DNA from: Desulfobacteraceae bacterium
Lineage (GTDB): Bacteria; Desulfobacterota; DSM-4660; Desulfatiglandales; Desulfatiglandaceae
Assembly: GCA_016844935.1 (NCBI GenBank)
Contig: JAERTK010000207.1
Coordinates: 1 to 39,798, forward strand
Direction: 5' to 3'
Length of the DNA: 39,798 nt
Under the pieces are notes generated by a model. It searched no databases, was not told where the DNA came from, and was given only the letters and a program-made list of their open reading frames with translations. Shown here piece by piece: positions 1-8,565 of this stretch. Made by a program: the position numbers and the translations under genes. Positions within the stretch are counted from its first letter, which is position 1; the number at the start of each line of letters is the position of its first letter.

Positions 1-83
1 GTAGAAGTACTTTATCAAAAACCAGTAAAATGACAAGATTATTTTTCAATGCATTTGGCATAAAAACTCAAAATTCAAGTCGA

Positions 84-272
84 TCAGATCAAGATATCGG
101 GAGTATTTTGGTAGCTTAAATTTCGTGGAAATCGGTCTTGAAATGGGGTCCACTTTAACATTTCTTCAAATGAAAGCGGGGAAATTCCATCCAGACCGTA
201 GCGAAGTGAAATGATTTGAAACAATCTGTCGTTCAAAGAACGTAGCGCTTTTCGTATTAATTTTTTGGGCAT
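84..272 (-). pseudogene. Sigma-70 region 4-like fragment
   Basis: A 62-codon reading frame whose first ~36 residues resemble sigma-70 region 4.1 (ALRSLNDR, then ISLRYGLDG, then PLSFEEM). The helix-turn-helix that should follow is absent: after the FEEM stretch the sequence changes to unrelated residues and stops. Seen directly: the sigma-like motif and its abrupt loss. Inferred: a truncated remnant, perhaps cut by an insertion or deletion, next to a broken integrase. It could instead be a chance short ORF; the motif match is my only support. Confidence 0.35.
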
Positions 273-285
273 AAGGTTTTTTTAG

Positions 286-1053
286 CTAACAGCAACCCCA
301 GGTCTTTCTAAATTCTGTCGGAAATTCGGCAAAGAAACCATTGATAATGTTGCACCAGAATAGATCCTGGAATTTTTAGACAGGATTACCGAACGCACCA
401 AACAACAAACCAAAAAAACTCGCTACGCTCACCTCTCAGCTTTCTTCAACTTCATCAGAGCCAACATTGACCCAGATTTCCACGACCCTTGTTCCACGCC
501 TATCCTGAGAAAAATGTTCAAAGCGAAATCGATTCCCGCGTGGGAAATTATTGAAAAGGACGTCATCGACGAAATCATCTTCAGGACAGACAAGCCAAGA
601 GACCGGCTCATACTGGAACTGATGGCCCGGGGCGGAATGAGAATCGGTGAAGTGCTGAAACTGACGCCTGCTGATGTACAAGACAGAAAACTAACGCTCA
701 GGAGCCCTAAAAGCGGTAAAAGGCGGGAGCATGTGTTCATCCCGCAAAAAGTAGCGGACAGACTCAAGGCGTACATCAGGGATAATAATACCCAACCCGA
801 TCAAAGAATTTTTCCCATATGTTATGAAGCCAGCAGGACAATGGTCAAACGTGCCGGCCTAAAGGTTGGAATTCGGTTGCGACCTCACGATTTGAGGCGG
901 CATGCGGCAACATATACATCCCGATCAGGTGTTCCAATAGAGATCGTCAGTAAGGTGATTTTACGCTATGCCAACCTTTCGACCACTCAGATATATTTGG
1001 GAAAAGTTCCTGATACGGAAGCGATTCGATTGATAGAAAACCTGTATTCTTAA
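286..1053 (+). pseudogene. Tyrosine recombinase/integrase, interrupted by an amber codon
   Basis: Site-specific integrase of the phage/XerC-like tyrosine recombinase family. An in-frame stop-to-stop reading starts at 286 and shows part of the N-terminal SAM-like core-binding domain (FCRKFGKETIDNVAPE), then TAG at 361-363, then continues in the same frame (ILEFLDRITERTKQ) into the catalytic domain. The surviving open part from ATG 514 is 179 aa. Catalytic elements seen are Arg in GGMRIGEV, the HDLRR box, and Tyr in IYLGK. The second conserved His (usually RHANLSTTQ) is Tyr here (RYANLSTTQ). A nonsense codon plus a lost catalytic residue means it is very probably inactive. No attachment site or cargo is visible. 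Confidence 0.75.
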
Positions 1054-1063
1054 ACTGACAAAT

Positions 1064-1095
1064 CCAGGGTGAGGGAAAGAAAACCTTCACCCTGG
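1064..1095 (+). terminator. Hairpin after integrase remnant
   Basis: Inverted repeat just downstream of the integrase stop: CCAGGGTGAGG pairs with CCTTCACCCTGG with a single bulged base, around a short A-rich loop. No T-run follows on the plus strand, so it is a weak candidate for an intrinsic terminator. It could alternatively be part of an element end. Confidence 0.4.
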
Positions 1096-1224
1096 GAAAT
1101 GTTATAGCATGACATATATAATTGATATTTCATTTATTTATGCCATCAGCGCACTTGTGAGAGATAGCAGTTATGTTGCGTGTGGAGAAACACTATTGAT
1201 CAAGAAATAAGATAAAATCCAGTT

Positions 1225-4002
1225 TCAATGTTCGTCCAAAATTTCCCTGATCGCCCAGGCCAGCTTCACCGTTTCAATCGGTTTCTCAATGTATTCTCGG
1301 ATACCGAGTGCCTTGGCGTTTTCCTCCGATATTCTGTCACTATAGCCAGTACAGATAATCACCGGCATATGCGGCCTGGTTGCCAGGATCTCCCTGGCCA
1401 ATCTGTCTCCGGTCATTTTGGGCATGGTCATATCGGTGATGATGATATCGAATCGATCCGGATCTGCCCTGAACCATTTAAGGGCTTCCTCAGGATCCGT
1501 GGTACTTTTGACCCGATAACCCAATCGCTCGAGACGCTGGTGATTCAGGTTCACCAGGGATTCTTCGTCATCCACAAAAAGGACCCTTTCAGAACCCCCT
1601 TTGATTTCCCGCACCGGTTTTTTTTCTATCTCAGTTGTTTTTTCCAATGCGGGAAAATAGATTTCAAAGACCGTTCCTTCCCCGCGCTTGCTTTCAACCC
1701 CGATGCCACCGCCATGGCTCTTTACAATGCCGTGTGTTACCGAAAGCCCCATTCCCGTGCCCTTGCCCACTTCCTTGGTGGTATAATAGGGATCAAAGAT
1801 TCGGTCTATAACATCGGGATCAATGCCCTCACCTGTGTCCCGCACTTTCAAACTCATGTAGGCGCCGGGGGGCAGAACCCAGTCAAAGCAGGCTTTTTCT
1901 TCCTGTAGAAACGTGTTTTCGAGGGTCACTTCCAGGGTGCCCCCTTTTTCAGACATGGCCTGGGCCGCGTTGGTTACCAGGTTCATCATGATCTGATTGA
2001 TTTGGGTTGAATTCCCTGAAATGTTACAGGGGTCATCTGAAATGCGCTCTGCAAACGCCACGCTGGTAGGAACAGCGGATCTGAGCATTTTCAAGGATTC
2101 CCTGATGATGGGAACCATGTTTATGGGTTTGCTCTCCTGGTCAGCCTTGCGGCTGAAGGAGAGCAATTGCTGGACCATATCCTTTGCCCTGAGGGAAGCC
2201 ATGGAAATTTCTTTCAAAGCGCTACTGGCGGGATTCCAATCTGGAACGTCATCGGAGGCCAGTTCCGCATTCCCGAGGATAATGGCGAGGATATTGTTAA
2301 AATCATGGGCAATACCGCCTGCCAGGGTTCCGACGGCCTCCATTTTCTGGGACTGCTGGAGCTGCGTTTCCATTGTTTTGAAATCAGTGGTATCTCTAAA
2401 AACAGTCAGCTTTGATACAGATCCATCTCCGTGAGCAATAGGGGATTGCGAAATATGGTAAGAGCGGTTGTCCTTAGGACTCACGATCTCTAATTCAAGA
2501 GATTCACCTTCTTGTACTTTATCATGCAGACACCATGGGCATTTTTCTTCCAGATCGTGCAAAGCCTTGAAACAATGCTCTCCTGTGACGTCACGTCCAA
2601 CTCTCCTGATCATGGCCGGGTTCATATATTCAACTTGAAAATCAGGCGAGCAAATATATATGGGCTCTATCATCGCTTCCATCATAGACCGATATTTCTC
2701 TTCACTCTCCCGCAGCGCCTCCTCGGCCCGTTTGTATTCTGTGATATCTTCTCCTGAGCTTAAAATCCCGACAATTTCATCGTCTGGATTTCGAAGGACA
2801 GAGTTGTGCCAGGCCATAATGCGCTCTTTCCCATCTTTTGTAAGGACCGGGTTTTTATAATATTCAACAGGCTCAACATCACCCCTGATCAACTGATGGT
2901 AAACATCTAAAACGTCATCCGTCATTCTTTCCGGCAGACATGTTTTAAACCAGTTCTTGCCAAGGAGTTCTTCTCCTTGGTAACCAAGAATTTCCAAGCC
3001 TCGTTTGTTGATCAACGTTATATTACCTTCATTGTCGAGAGCGACGAATGCAGTCCCCGCAATATCAAGGTATTGCCGTGCCCTTTTTTCTCTCTCCCGC
3101 ACCGCCTCTCCCGCCTGCTTACGTTCTACTATTTCCTTCTTCAGCTCGACGGTACGTTCTTCAACCCGTACTTCCAATCTATCATGCGCTTTTTGGAGTT
3201 CCGCCTCAGCCCTTTCACGTTCCCTGATATGATTTCTGAGCCCCCTGGTTGCCATACCGATTCCGGCAATACCCAGTAACCACACCAGGACTAATCCAAA
3301 GGCATGAATCGTGAACACTTTTCGTTGATTGGCAAGATAAAGGCTCATGGGTACCGAAATACTCACACCACCCCGAACATCCCCTACCTTATAACCCTGC
3401 TTGGCATGGCATTTTAAACAGCTCTTTTTAGCCATCATGGGCCTCATGAGACGAAGATAGGGGGTGCCTTCTATTTCTGTAAATTCGAGCACTTCCTTGT
3501 CACCACGCTCAAAACCCACAAGCGCAGCCTTTTCCCATTCATCGGGTGCTGTCTCGGGCCTGTAATGCTTGAGACTTGTTATGTGACCGCGAATGCCAAA
3601 CAAGTCTTCGTATTCCTCCAGCATCTGCCGAAGCATGTAAGCAGGATTCATCAGGGTGAGCGCTTTGCCGGACTCTGTTGTGATATCCCGTTCCGGGACG
3701 TGGCTGAGAAACGGATTTTGCGGGGTGCGGGAATTTATGGGAACGAAAACGCCCCCGTGTTTGGCCGCCCAGAACCGAAATGCCTGATCCTTATCAAAAT
3801 TTGCACGGGCTTCTGTTATAGCCATTTCTCGTTGTACCTGCTTAATCTGAAAGAAATCCAACGCGAGCAAGCAGATTATAACGATGGTCCATATTGCAAT
3901 CAGAGCCCAGAAATAGGTTGTCAGTCGCATTGAACGACCGCTGGCATCTTCCGGAAGACTGGTGGCTTGATCCATTTCTTCCGAAGTTGTTCTTTTGGAC
4001 AT
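1225..4002 (-). CDS. Membrane hybrid histidine kinase with haem-c type (DUF3365/Tll0287-like) sensor domain
   Basis: A 925-aa sensor kinase. An upstream in-frame ATG exists at 4017, but the GGAGG site sits between it and the ATG at 4002, so 4002 is chosen. Order of parts: TM1 about 27-51; an extracytoplasmic domain of Tll0287-like type with a CLKCH haem-binding motif (C195, C198, H199); TM2 about 229-250; coiled coil; two PAS domains; HisKA with H566 in GGIAHDFNN; HATPase (motifs DTGEGID and GTGMGLS); and a C-terminal receiver with phospho-acceptor D857 in ITDMTMP. It should autophosphorylate and relay to its own receiver. Family knowledge and the CxxCH motif suggest redox or small-gas sensing through covalent haem, which is an inference. 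No cognate output regulator is adjacent, and the gene seems monocistronic. Confidence 0.9.
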   Translation of the reverse strand: MSKRTTSEEMDQATSLPEDASGRSMRLTTYFWALIAIWTIVIICLLALDFFQIKQVQREMAITEARANFDKDQAFRFWAAKHGGVFVPINSRTPQNPFLSHVPERDITTESGKALTLMNPAYMLRQMLEEYEDLFGIRGHITSLKHYRPETAPDEWEKAALVGFERGDKEVLEFTEIEGTPYLRLMRPMMAKKSCLKCHAKQGYKVGDVRGGVSISVPMSLYLANQRKVFTIHAFGLVLVWLLGIAGIGMATRGLRNHIRERERAEAELQKAHDRLEVRVEERTVELKKEIVERKQAGEAVREREKRARQYLDIAGTAFVALDNEGNITLINKRGLEILGYQGEELLGKNWFKTCLPERMTDDVLDVYHQLIRGDVEPVEYYKNPVLTKDGKERIMAWHNSVLRNPDDEIVGILSSGEDITEYKRAEEALRESEEKYRSMMEAMIEPIYICSPDFQVEYMNPAMIRRVGRDVTGEHCFKALHDLEEKCPWCLHDKVQEGESLELEIVSPKDNRSYHISQSPIAHGDGSVSKLTVFRDTTDFKTMETQLQQSQKMEAVGTLAGGIAHDFNNILAIILGNAELASDDVPDWNPASSALKEISMASLRAKDMVQQLLSFSRKADQESKPINMVPIIRESLKMLRSAVPTSVAFAERISDDPCNISGNSTQINQIMMNLVTNAAQAMSEKGGTLEVTLENTFLQEEKACFDWVLPPGAYMSLKVRDTGEGIDPDVIDRIFDPYYTTKEVGKGTGMGLSVTHGIVKSHGGGIGVESKRGEGTVFEIYFPALEKTTEIEKKPVREIKGGSERVLFVDDEESLVNLNHQRLERLGYRVKSTTDPEEALKWFRADPDRFDIIITDMTMPKMTGDRLAREILATRPHMPVIICTGYSDRISEENAKALGIREYIEKPIETVKLAWAIREILDEH

Positions 4003-4017
4003 TAGAAAATCCTCCAC

Positions 4018-4894
4018 ATACCGTCAAAATGAAAAAGCCCATACACATCCGGGTTTACGTAACGTGTATGAGCCCTTGCAATTCCATTAGTCTTCTCATC
4101 CTGGGTTAGATCACGTTTTGAATACCTTTGTTTCTATCACCAGAAATATTACATCAGTTCAGGATGATTTCCACGCAAATCCAGAGGTTTGGTTAATACC
4201 GTTGATTTCAGAGAACGTGCATTGAATTTCACCCGACCATCCAGCAAAAACATGCAAGATTGCCAGATCAAACCTTCACTTTGATCGCTTGGTGGATAAT
4301 ATTATTTTACCACCCGGCTGCGCAAGCAATTTTGTTTGAGCAGGGGATGAATCTGTTCCAGAATTCCGGTTTGTACGATCTTACCGGTACTGTAAATTCT
4401 GCTGAAAGTTGACCCAGAAACCTGCCACAGGAGGGCTCTAAACGCTTTAGAATCGGCCTTCTCTCCCGGACCCATAGTCAGTATGGGTTTTGGGTTTCGT
4501 CCCGACACCGGGAGTCCGGTATTTTTGGGTAGTGGACGGCGTGCTGGAAATGAGATGTTATCTGCTGTTCTTGGGAGAACAAGAATACCCACCAGTGATG
4601 TCCGGATGATCAGATCAATCATTCACCTTTTGCCTGGGACTATCTTGACAAAGGTACAGTATATTGGGGGATAAAAAGCCTGTTAATATATTCAAGTCCG
4701 GGGATTGGGTAAGCCTGACATAGATTGAGATATCTGAAATCGCAGCACATGTCAAAAACAAGAGGTATGGCTTTCAGTATCGAGAAATGTGATCGGGGGA
4801 CACCGAACCTGATTGATGTTCTGCATGGCACAATGTATAGGGACGTTTAGTTTTCGGATCATCCCATCTCTCGTTGCATAATACATCAGGCATA
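4018..4894. other. Intergenic stretch without a supported gene
   Basis: About 880 bp between the kinase start and the alkA stop. A 106-codon frame on the minus strand (4302-4622) and two shorter frames (4483-4674 plus, 4640-4831 minus) are open, but none shows a recognisable domain, and the 4302-4622 and 4483-4674 frames overlap antisense. The part next to 4018 should carry the kinase promoter. I see no tRNA, repeat or mobile-element end here. Confidence 0.5.
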
Positions 4895-5806
4895 TCACCC
4901 GGTTCCTTGATTATTCCAAAGACATAAAGCGGCATAGGCCCGATAGGGCCGCCACTTTTCAGCCATATCCATTATCTTTTTTTTCGATGGCACTGTGCCG
5001 TCTTTTGTCAAGGCTTTGATCACCCCCAGATCACTCGCAGGGAAGCTGTCGATCATCCTCAGGCCCCTCATGGCCACATAATGAACCGTCCACTCTCCGA
5101 TTCCTTTCAAAGCCAAGAAATTCTCCCGAAACGTTTCAAAAGACTGATGGCTCGTAAGTTTTACACGCTGATCCAGAATGGCGTGCGTAACGGTTTTTAG
5201 GGTTGTCTGTTTGGTTCGGGGAATGCCAAGGCCATCGAGATCAAGATGCAGGAATTCGGTTGGATTCGGGAAAAAATACTCCAGCCCGGAGGGATAACCA
5301 CCATCACTTTTTAAACCCGCTCTTGCGGCAACCCGCGAAGCCAGGGTCGTGGCCGCCTGGACCGATATCTGCTGACCGAGGATGGCCCTCACAACAAACT
5401 CGAAGGGATCAAAGGCAGCGGGCAGTCGGGGCACGTGACCCTCCACCATCCCTTTTGACAGAAATTCATCTTTGGCGCATTTCTCGTTGATCAACGAAAA
5501 GTCCGTATCAAGGTCAAACACCTTGCGAACCCTGTTCACAATTTCCATGTGGCATTTGATGTCATCACAGGTGATTTTCAATTCCAGGACCGATTGATCC
5601 GGGCTGTCTGTAACCGTAAAAAACCCCGTAGTATCCTCTACTCGAAACGTCCTGCTGTAGCCGGTCTCCGTGGCCATTTCAACACCTGCCATAGCCCTTC
5701 GTTTCAGAAAAGACAATACCTGGTTGAAATGAAAAGGCTTTTTATACTTCAGCCGATGAAAATGCCTGTCTTTGCTGATTCCGGCAATAGGGAATGCTTC
5801 ATTCAT
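4895..5806 (-). CDS. alkA: DNA-3-methyladenine glycosylase II (AlkA family)
   Basis: A 303-aa base-excision repair glycosylase that removes alkylated purines such as 3-methyladenine from DNA. The N-terminal AlkA_N domain aligns with E. coli AlkA (KKPFHFNQVLSFLKRRAMAGVE corresponds to its YDW...FLAARAVSSVE region). The HhH-GPD domain follows: RAILGQQISVQAA, then the hairpin LKGIGEWTVHYVAMRG. The catalytic Asp is D259 in FPASDLGV, matching AlkA D238. The C-terminal EKWRPYRAYAALCLWN also matches. It is slightly longer than E. coli AlkA (282 aa). It stands alone, divergent from the GntR regulator. No methyltransferase (Ada) domain is attached. Confidence 0.92.
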   Translation of the reverse strand: MNEAFPIAGISKDRHFHRLKYKKPFHFNQVLSFLKRRAMAGVEMATETGYSRTFRVEDTTGFFTVTDSPDQSVLELKITCDDIKCHMEIVNRVRKVFDLDTDFSLINEKCAKDEFLSKGMVEGHVPRLPAAFDPFEFVVRAILGQQISVQAATTLASRVAARAGLKSDGGYPSGLEYFFPNPTEFLHLDLDGLGIPRTKQTTLKTVTHAILDQRVKLTSHQSFETFRENFLALKGIGEWTVHYVAMRGLRMIDSFPASDLGVIKALTKDGTVPSKKKIMDMAEKWRPYRAYAALCLWNNQGTG

Positions 5807-5924
5807 AAAGTTTTCCCTTTACGAATTTTTTCGTGGGATAAGGACGGATATATACATTTTAATCTGAGGCATAACGTTCGGAAACAGCCTTGTCAATGGA
5901 TAGTTGGGGGAGGTCGTTTTTTAC

Positions 5925-5961
5925 TTGACATGGGAGATAAAAGGTAGAATGATTCAATCAT
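5925..5961 (+). promoter_or_regulatory. Predicted promoter with overlapping dyad upstream of the GntR regulator
   Basis: TTGACA at 5925-5930, a 17-bp spacer, and AATGAT at 5948-5953 (four of six matches to TATAAT). A perfect 13-bp dyad, ATGATT-C-AATCAT (5949-5961), overlaps the -10. It is placed to let a dimeric regulator, plausibly the adjacent GntR protein, repress its own operon. The dyad is seen directly. Its binding partner is inferred, and it does not resemble the classic FadR TGGT-N3-ACCA site. Confidence 0.45.
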
Positions 5962-6046
5962 CCTATGTAAAGACTGGCCCATTTTAAGATATCAGGCAAA
6001 TTTTTCCACCTGAATCTTTGCTCTGTTTCGGCTCAAGGATCATATA

Positions 6047-6838
6047 ATGGAATATTTATCCACCCCTGTTAAAAACATGTCGCCCCCTCCGGTAAGGCGG
6101 ACCAGCGCCGCTGATGAGGTATTCCATATACTCCACGAACAGATCCTCTCGGGGAAATTGAAGGCGGGAGACCGGCTACCGTCCCAGGAAAAACTGGCCA
6201 GGCAGCTAGGAGTAAGCCGCAACACCCTTCGCGAAGCTGTTTATAAACTCACGGTGATGGGACTCCTGAAGGCCATGCAGGGGGTGGGAACGGTTGTCTG
6301 TTCCACGACCAATTCACCGTACATGGCATCCCTCACTGAGCACCTTCTGCTTCAACCCTCTACCGTACGGGAGTTTCTGGAAGCAAGAATTTTTGTGGAA
6401 CGGGCCACCTGCAGGCTGGCGGCGGAAAGGGCCGCCCCTGAAAATGTGGAAGAAATGCGGGGGATTGTGGCAAACCAGCGTAAAGCATACGGGGAAGGGC
6501 AAATCGATCGGTTCAGCACCCTGGATGCGGAATTTCACGTGGCGGTGGCGCGCGCCAGCTGTAACACGGTTTTAGAGCGGTTTCTGGAGGTTATCAGAGA
6601 CCTGCTGGGCCGATTCATATGGGAGGTCTCTCGCCTCCCCGCAGCGGTGGAAAAGGCGATTTACTTCCATGAGGAAATCATTGATTGCATCCATAAAAAA
6701 AATATGGATGGCGCCGAGGAAATGATCTCACAGCACCTCCTCGATGTGGTCAATAATATCGAAGGAAATGTGCCGGTCGATCTTCAAGTCAACCGGCTTC
6801 TTAAAACAGATCAATTTAAAAAAAAGGAGGTTATGTAA
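6047..6838 (+). CDS. FadR-subfamily GntR transcriptional regulator
   Basis: A 263-aa regulator. The N-terminal GntR winged helix-turn-helix covers roughly residues 18-85 (ILSGKLKAGDRLPSQEKLARQLGVSRNTLREAV, then GVGTVV). The C-terminal all-helical FCD ligand domain follows at about 100-235, with the metal-binding type signature DAEFHVAVARAS and a later His in IYFHEEII. AAGGAT lies 6 nt upstream of ATG 6047. Its stop codon is immediately followed by the next ATG (TAA-ATG), so it is the first gene of the methyltransfer operon and probably controls it. FCD regulators usually respond to small carboxylates; the ligand here is unknown. Confidence 0.9.
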   Translation: MEYLSTPVKNMSPPPVRRTSAADEVFHILHEQILSGKLKAGDRLPSQEKLARQLGVSRNTLREAVYKLTVMGLLKAMQGVGTVVCSTTNSPYMASLTEHLLLQPSTVREFLEARIFVERATCRLAAERAAPENVEEMRGIVANQRKAYGEGQIDRFSTLDAEFHVAVARASCNTVLERFLEVIRDLLGRFIWEVSRLPAAVEKAIYFHEEIIDCIHKKNMDGAEEMISQHLLDVVNNIEGNVPVDLQVNRLLKTDQFKKKEVM

Positions 6839-7849
6839 ATGAAATCAACGTCGTACAATTTAATCATGTCGGCGCTTTATAAGGGTATGAAAGGGGAAAG
6901 ACCCCCGGTGGGAAATCCCACCTCCATTGTGTGTCAGGATCTCATGGACCTTTGCGGCATTTCCTTTCCCCAAGCCCATCTGGAGCCGCAGGCCATGGCG
7001 GAACTGGCCCTCGCAGGGCATGAAATAGTCGGGTTTGATACAGTCATGCCGGAGTACAGTGTTGACCAGGAAGCGGCTGCCCTCGGCTGCGATGTGGATT
7101 GGGGCGACCGAAACCGCATGCCTGATTCACGACACTTTCCCTACGAGGATTTTTCGGATGTGGTCATTCCGGATGATTTTCTGGAAAAACCCTCCATGCG
7201 TGTTCTCCTGAACGCCCTTACCATTCTCAGGCGGCATGTGGGCGGAAAAGCTGCCATCATCGGAAAAGTGATGGGGCCCTGGACCCTTTCCTACCACATG
7301 GCCGGCACCCAGAATTTTCTACTTCAAATCGGCATTGAAGAAAAGGAAATCGTGCACCGCATGATCCGGCAGCTCATGCCGGCCACCCTGGCTTCCGCCA
7401 GAGCCCAGTTCCAGGCCGGGGCTGACGTCGTGGTGTTGGCGGATCACGCCACCGGAAATCTGGTCAGCCCACGTCACTACGAGGAATATCTCCTGCCCAT
7501 CCACCAGGAACTGACCCGCACCATTGAAGGTCCCCTGATCCTGCACGTGTGTGGGAACTGCACAGACCGCCTGGAAATGTTTGCCGATGCCGGCTTTGAT
7601 GGATACCATTTTGAATGGCAGGTGGATGCTAAAACGGCTGTTGAGAAGATCGGCCACAGGTTGTGTCTGGTGGGCAACGTCAACAATCCGGAGGTGCTTT
7701 ATCAGGGAACACCCGAGGATGTTTACGACCAGGTGCGCTACGCTATCAAAGCGGGCGTGGACATCATCGGCCCCGAATGTGCCATTCCACTCTCCACCCC
7801 CATTGAAAACCTGAAAGCCATTGTCTCCGCCGCCCATGAAGGGTATTGA
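6839..7849 (+). CDS. Uroporphyrinogen decarboxylase-family (MtaA/CmuA-like) corrinoid methyltransferase
   Basis: A 336-aa cytosolic protein of the UROD superfamily. The presumed zinc ligands of MtaA-type enzymes are visible: H236 and C238 in LHVCGNC, with C241 nearby and distal C314 in GPECAIP. The Arg cluster of true haem-pathway HemE is not evident at the N terminus, and the gene is embedded between a regulator, a corrinoid protein and an MtrH homologue. It is therefore taken as a methyltransferase, not a decarboxylase. Its likely job is to activate a methylated substrate with Zn and pass the methyl group to Co(I) of the corrinoid protein at 7909. It could instead transfer methyl from corrinoid to a thiol, as MtaA does to coenzyme M. 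A GGAGG site lies inside the gntR end. Confidence 0.82.
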   Translation: MKSTSYNLIMSALYKGMKGERPPVGNPTSIVCQDLMDLCGISFPQAHLEPQAMAELALAGHEIVGFDTVMPEYSVDQEAAALGCDVDWGDRNRMPDSRHFPYEDFSDVVIPDDFLEKPSMRVLLNALTILRRHVGGKAAIIGKVMGPWTLSYHMAGTQNFLLQIGIEEKEIVHRMIRQLMPATLASARAQFQAGADVVVLADHATGNLVSPRHYEEYLLPIHQELTRTIEGPLILHVCGNCTDRLEMFADAGFDGYHFEWQVDAKTAVEKIGHRLCLVGNVNNPEVLYQGTPEDVYDQVRYAIKAGVDIIGPECAIPLSTPIENLKAIVSAAHEGY

Positions 7850-7908
7850 AACGAATCAGAGGGACGGGACGATTTTCTGTATATCCAGCAAGAAAAAGCG
7901 AGGAAAAA

Positions 7909-8565
7909 ATGAGCGAGCTATTGAATACCATTAAAGATGCGGTCATCAACCGAAAACGGAAAGAAATTGAGGGCCTGGTAGATGAGGCGATCAACGCCGG
8001 GATCGAGCCCGGGGTGATCATCAACGAAGGCCTGATTGCGGCCATGGATGTGGTGGGGGAGCGGTTTGCGGCCAGTGATATCTTCGTCCCGGAGATGCTG
8101 GCCTCGGCCCTGGCCATGAAACTGGGACTGGATAAGGTGAAACCTCTGTTGAAGTCGGGAAATCAACCCTCCAGGGGAACCGTTCTCATGGGAACCGTAA
8201 AGGGAGACATGCACGACATCGGCAAGAATATCGTGAACATGATGCTGGAGGGGGCTGGATTTACGGTGGTGGACCTGGGTGTTGACCTGACCCTGGAAAA
8301 ACTCATTGAAGAAATCGAACGCCTGAAACCGGATCTCCTGGGACTTTCAGCCCTTTTAACCACCACCATGCCCGAAATGGAACGTGCGGTCCGGGTCATG
8401 GGGGAAAAGGGTTTGCGGAAGGGTATGAAAATCATGGTGGGCGGCGCACCCATCAGCAAAGCCTTTGCGGAGAAAATCGGCGCAGATGGCCATGGCGGTG
8501 ATGCCGGTGAAGCGGTGGAACTGGCCAAAAGCCTGGTGGGGAAACAGGGAGCCGAACCATGTTGA
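7909..8565 (+). CDS. Methyltransferase corrinoid protein (MtaC/MtbC-like)
   Basis: A 218-aa cobalamin-binding shuttle protein. A TTG-initiated extension to 7846 is open, but the ATG at 7909 has a GCGAGG site and starts where the family starts (MSELLNTIKDAV). The N-terminal helical cap domain covers about 1-85. The C-terminal B12-binding Rossmann domain carries the base-off motif D100-x-H102-x-x-G105 (GDMHDIGKN), followed by LGVDL, GLSALLTTTM and GGAPIS, all usual for the family. H102 should be the lower cobalt ligand. It sits between two methyltransferases and overlaps the next gene by 7 bp, as expected for the methyl carrier between them. No reductive activase (RamA/RACE type) gene is nearby. 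Confidence 0.93.
   Translation: MSELLNTIKDAVINRKRKEIEGLVDEAINAGIEPGVIINEGLIAAMDVVGERFAASDIFVPEMLASALAMKLGLDKVKPLLKSGNQPSRGTVLMGTVKGDMHDIGKNIVNMMLEGAGFTVVDLGVDLTLEKLIEEIERLKPDLLGLSALLTTTMPEMERAVRVMGEKGLRKGMKIMVGGAPISKAFAEKIGADGHGGDAGEAVELAKSLVGKQGAEPC

Noticed and set aside
4302..4622. 106-codon open frame on the minus strand
   Set aside because: No recognisable domain, no ribosome-binding site and overlapping frames on the other strand; described only as part of the gene-free stretch.
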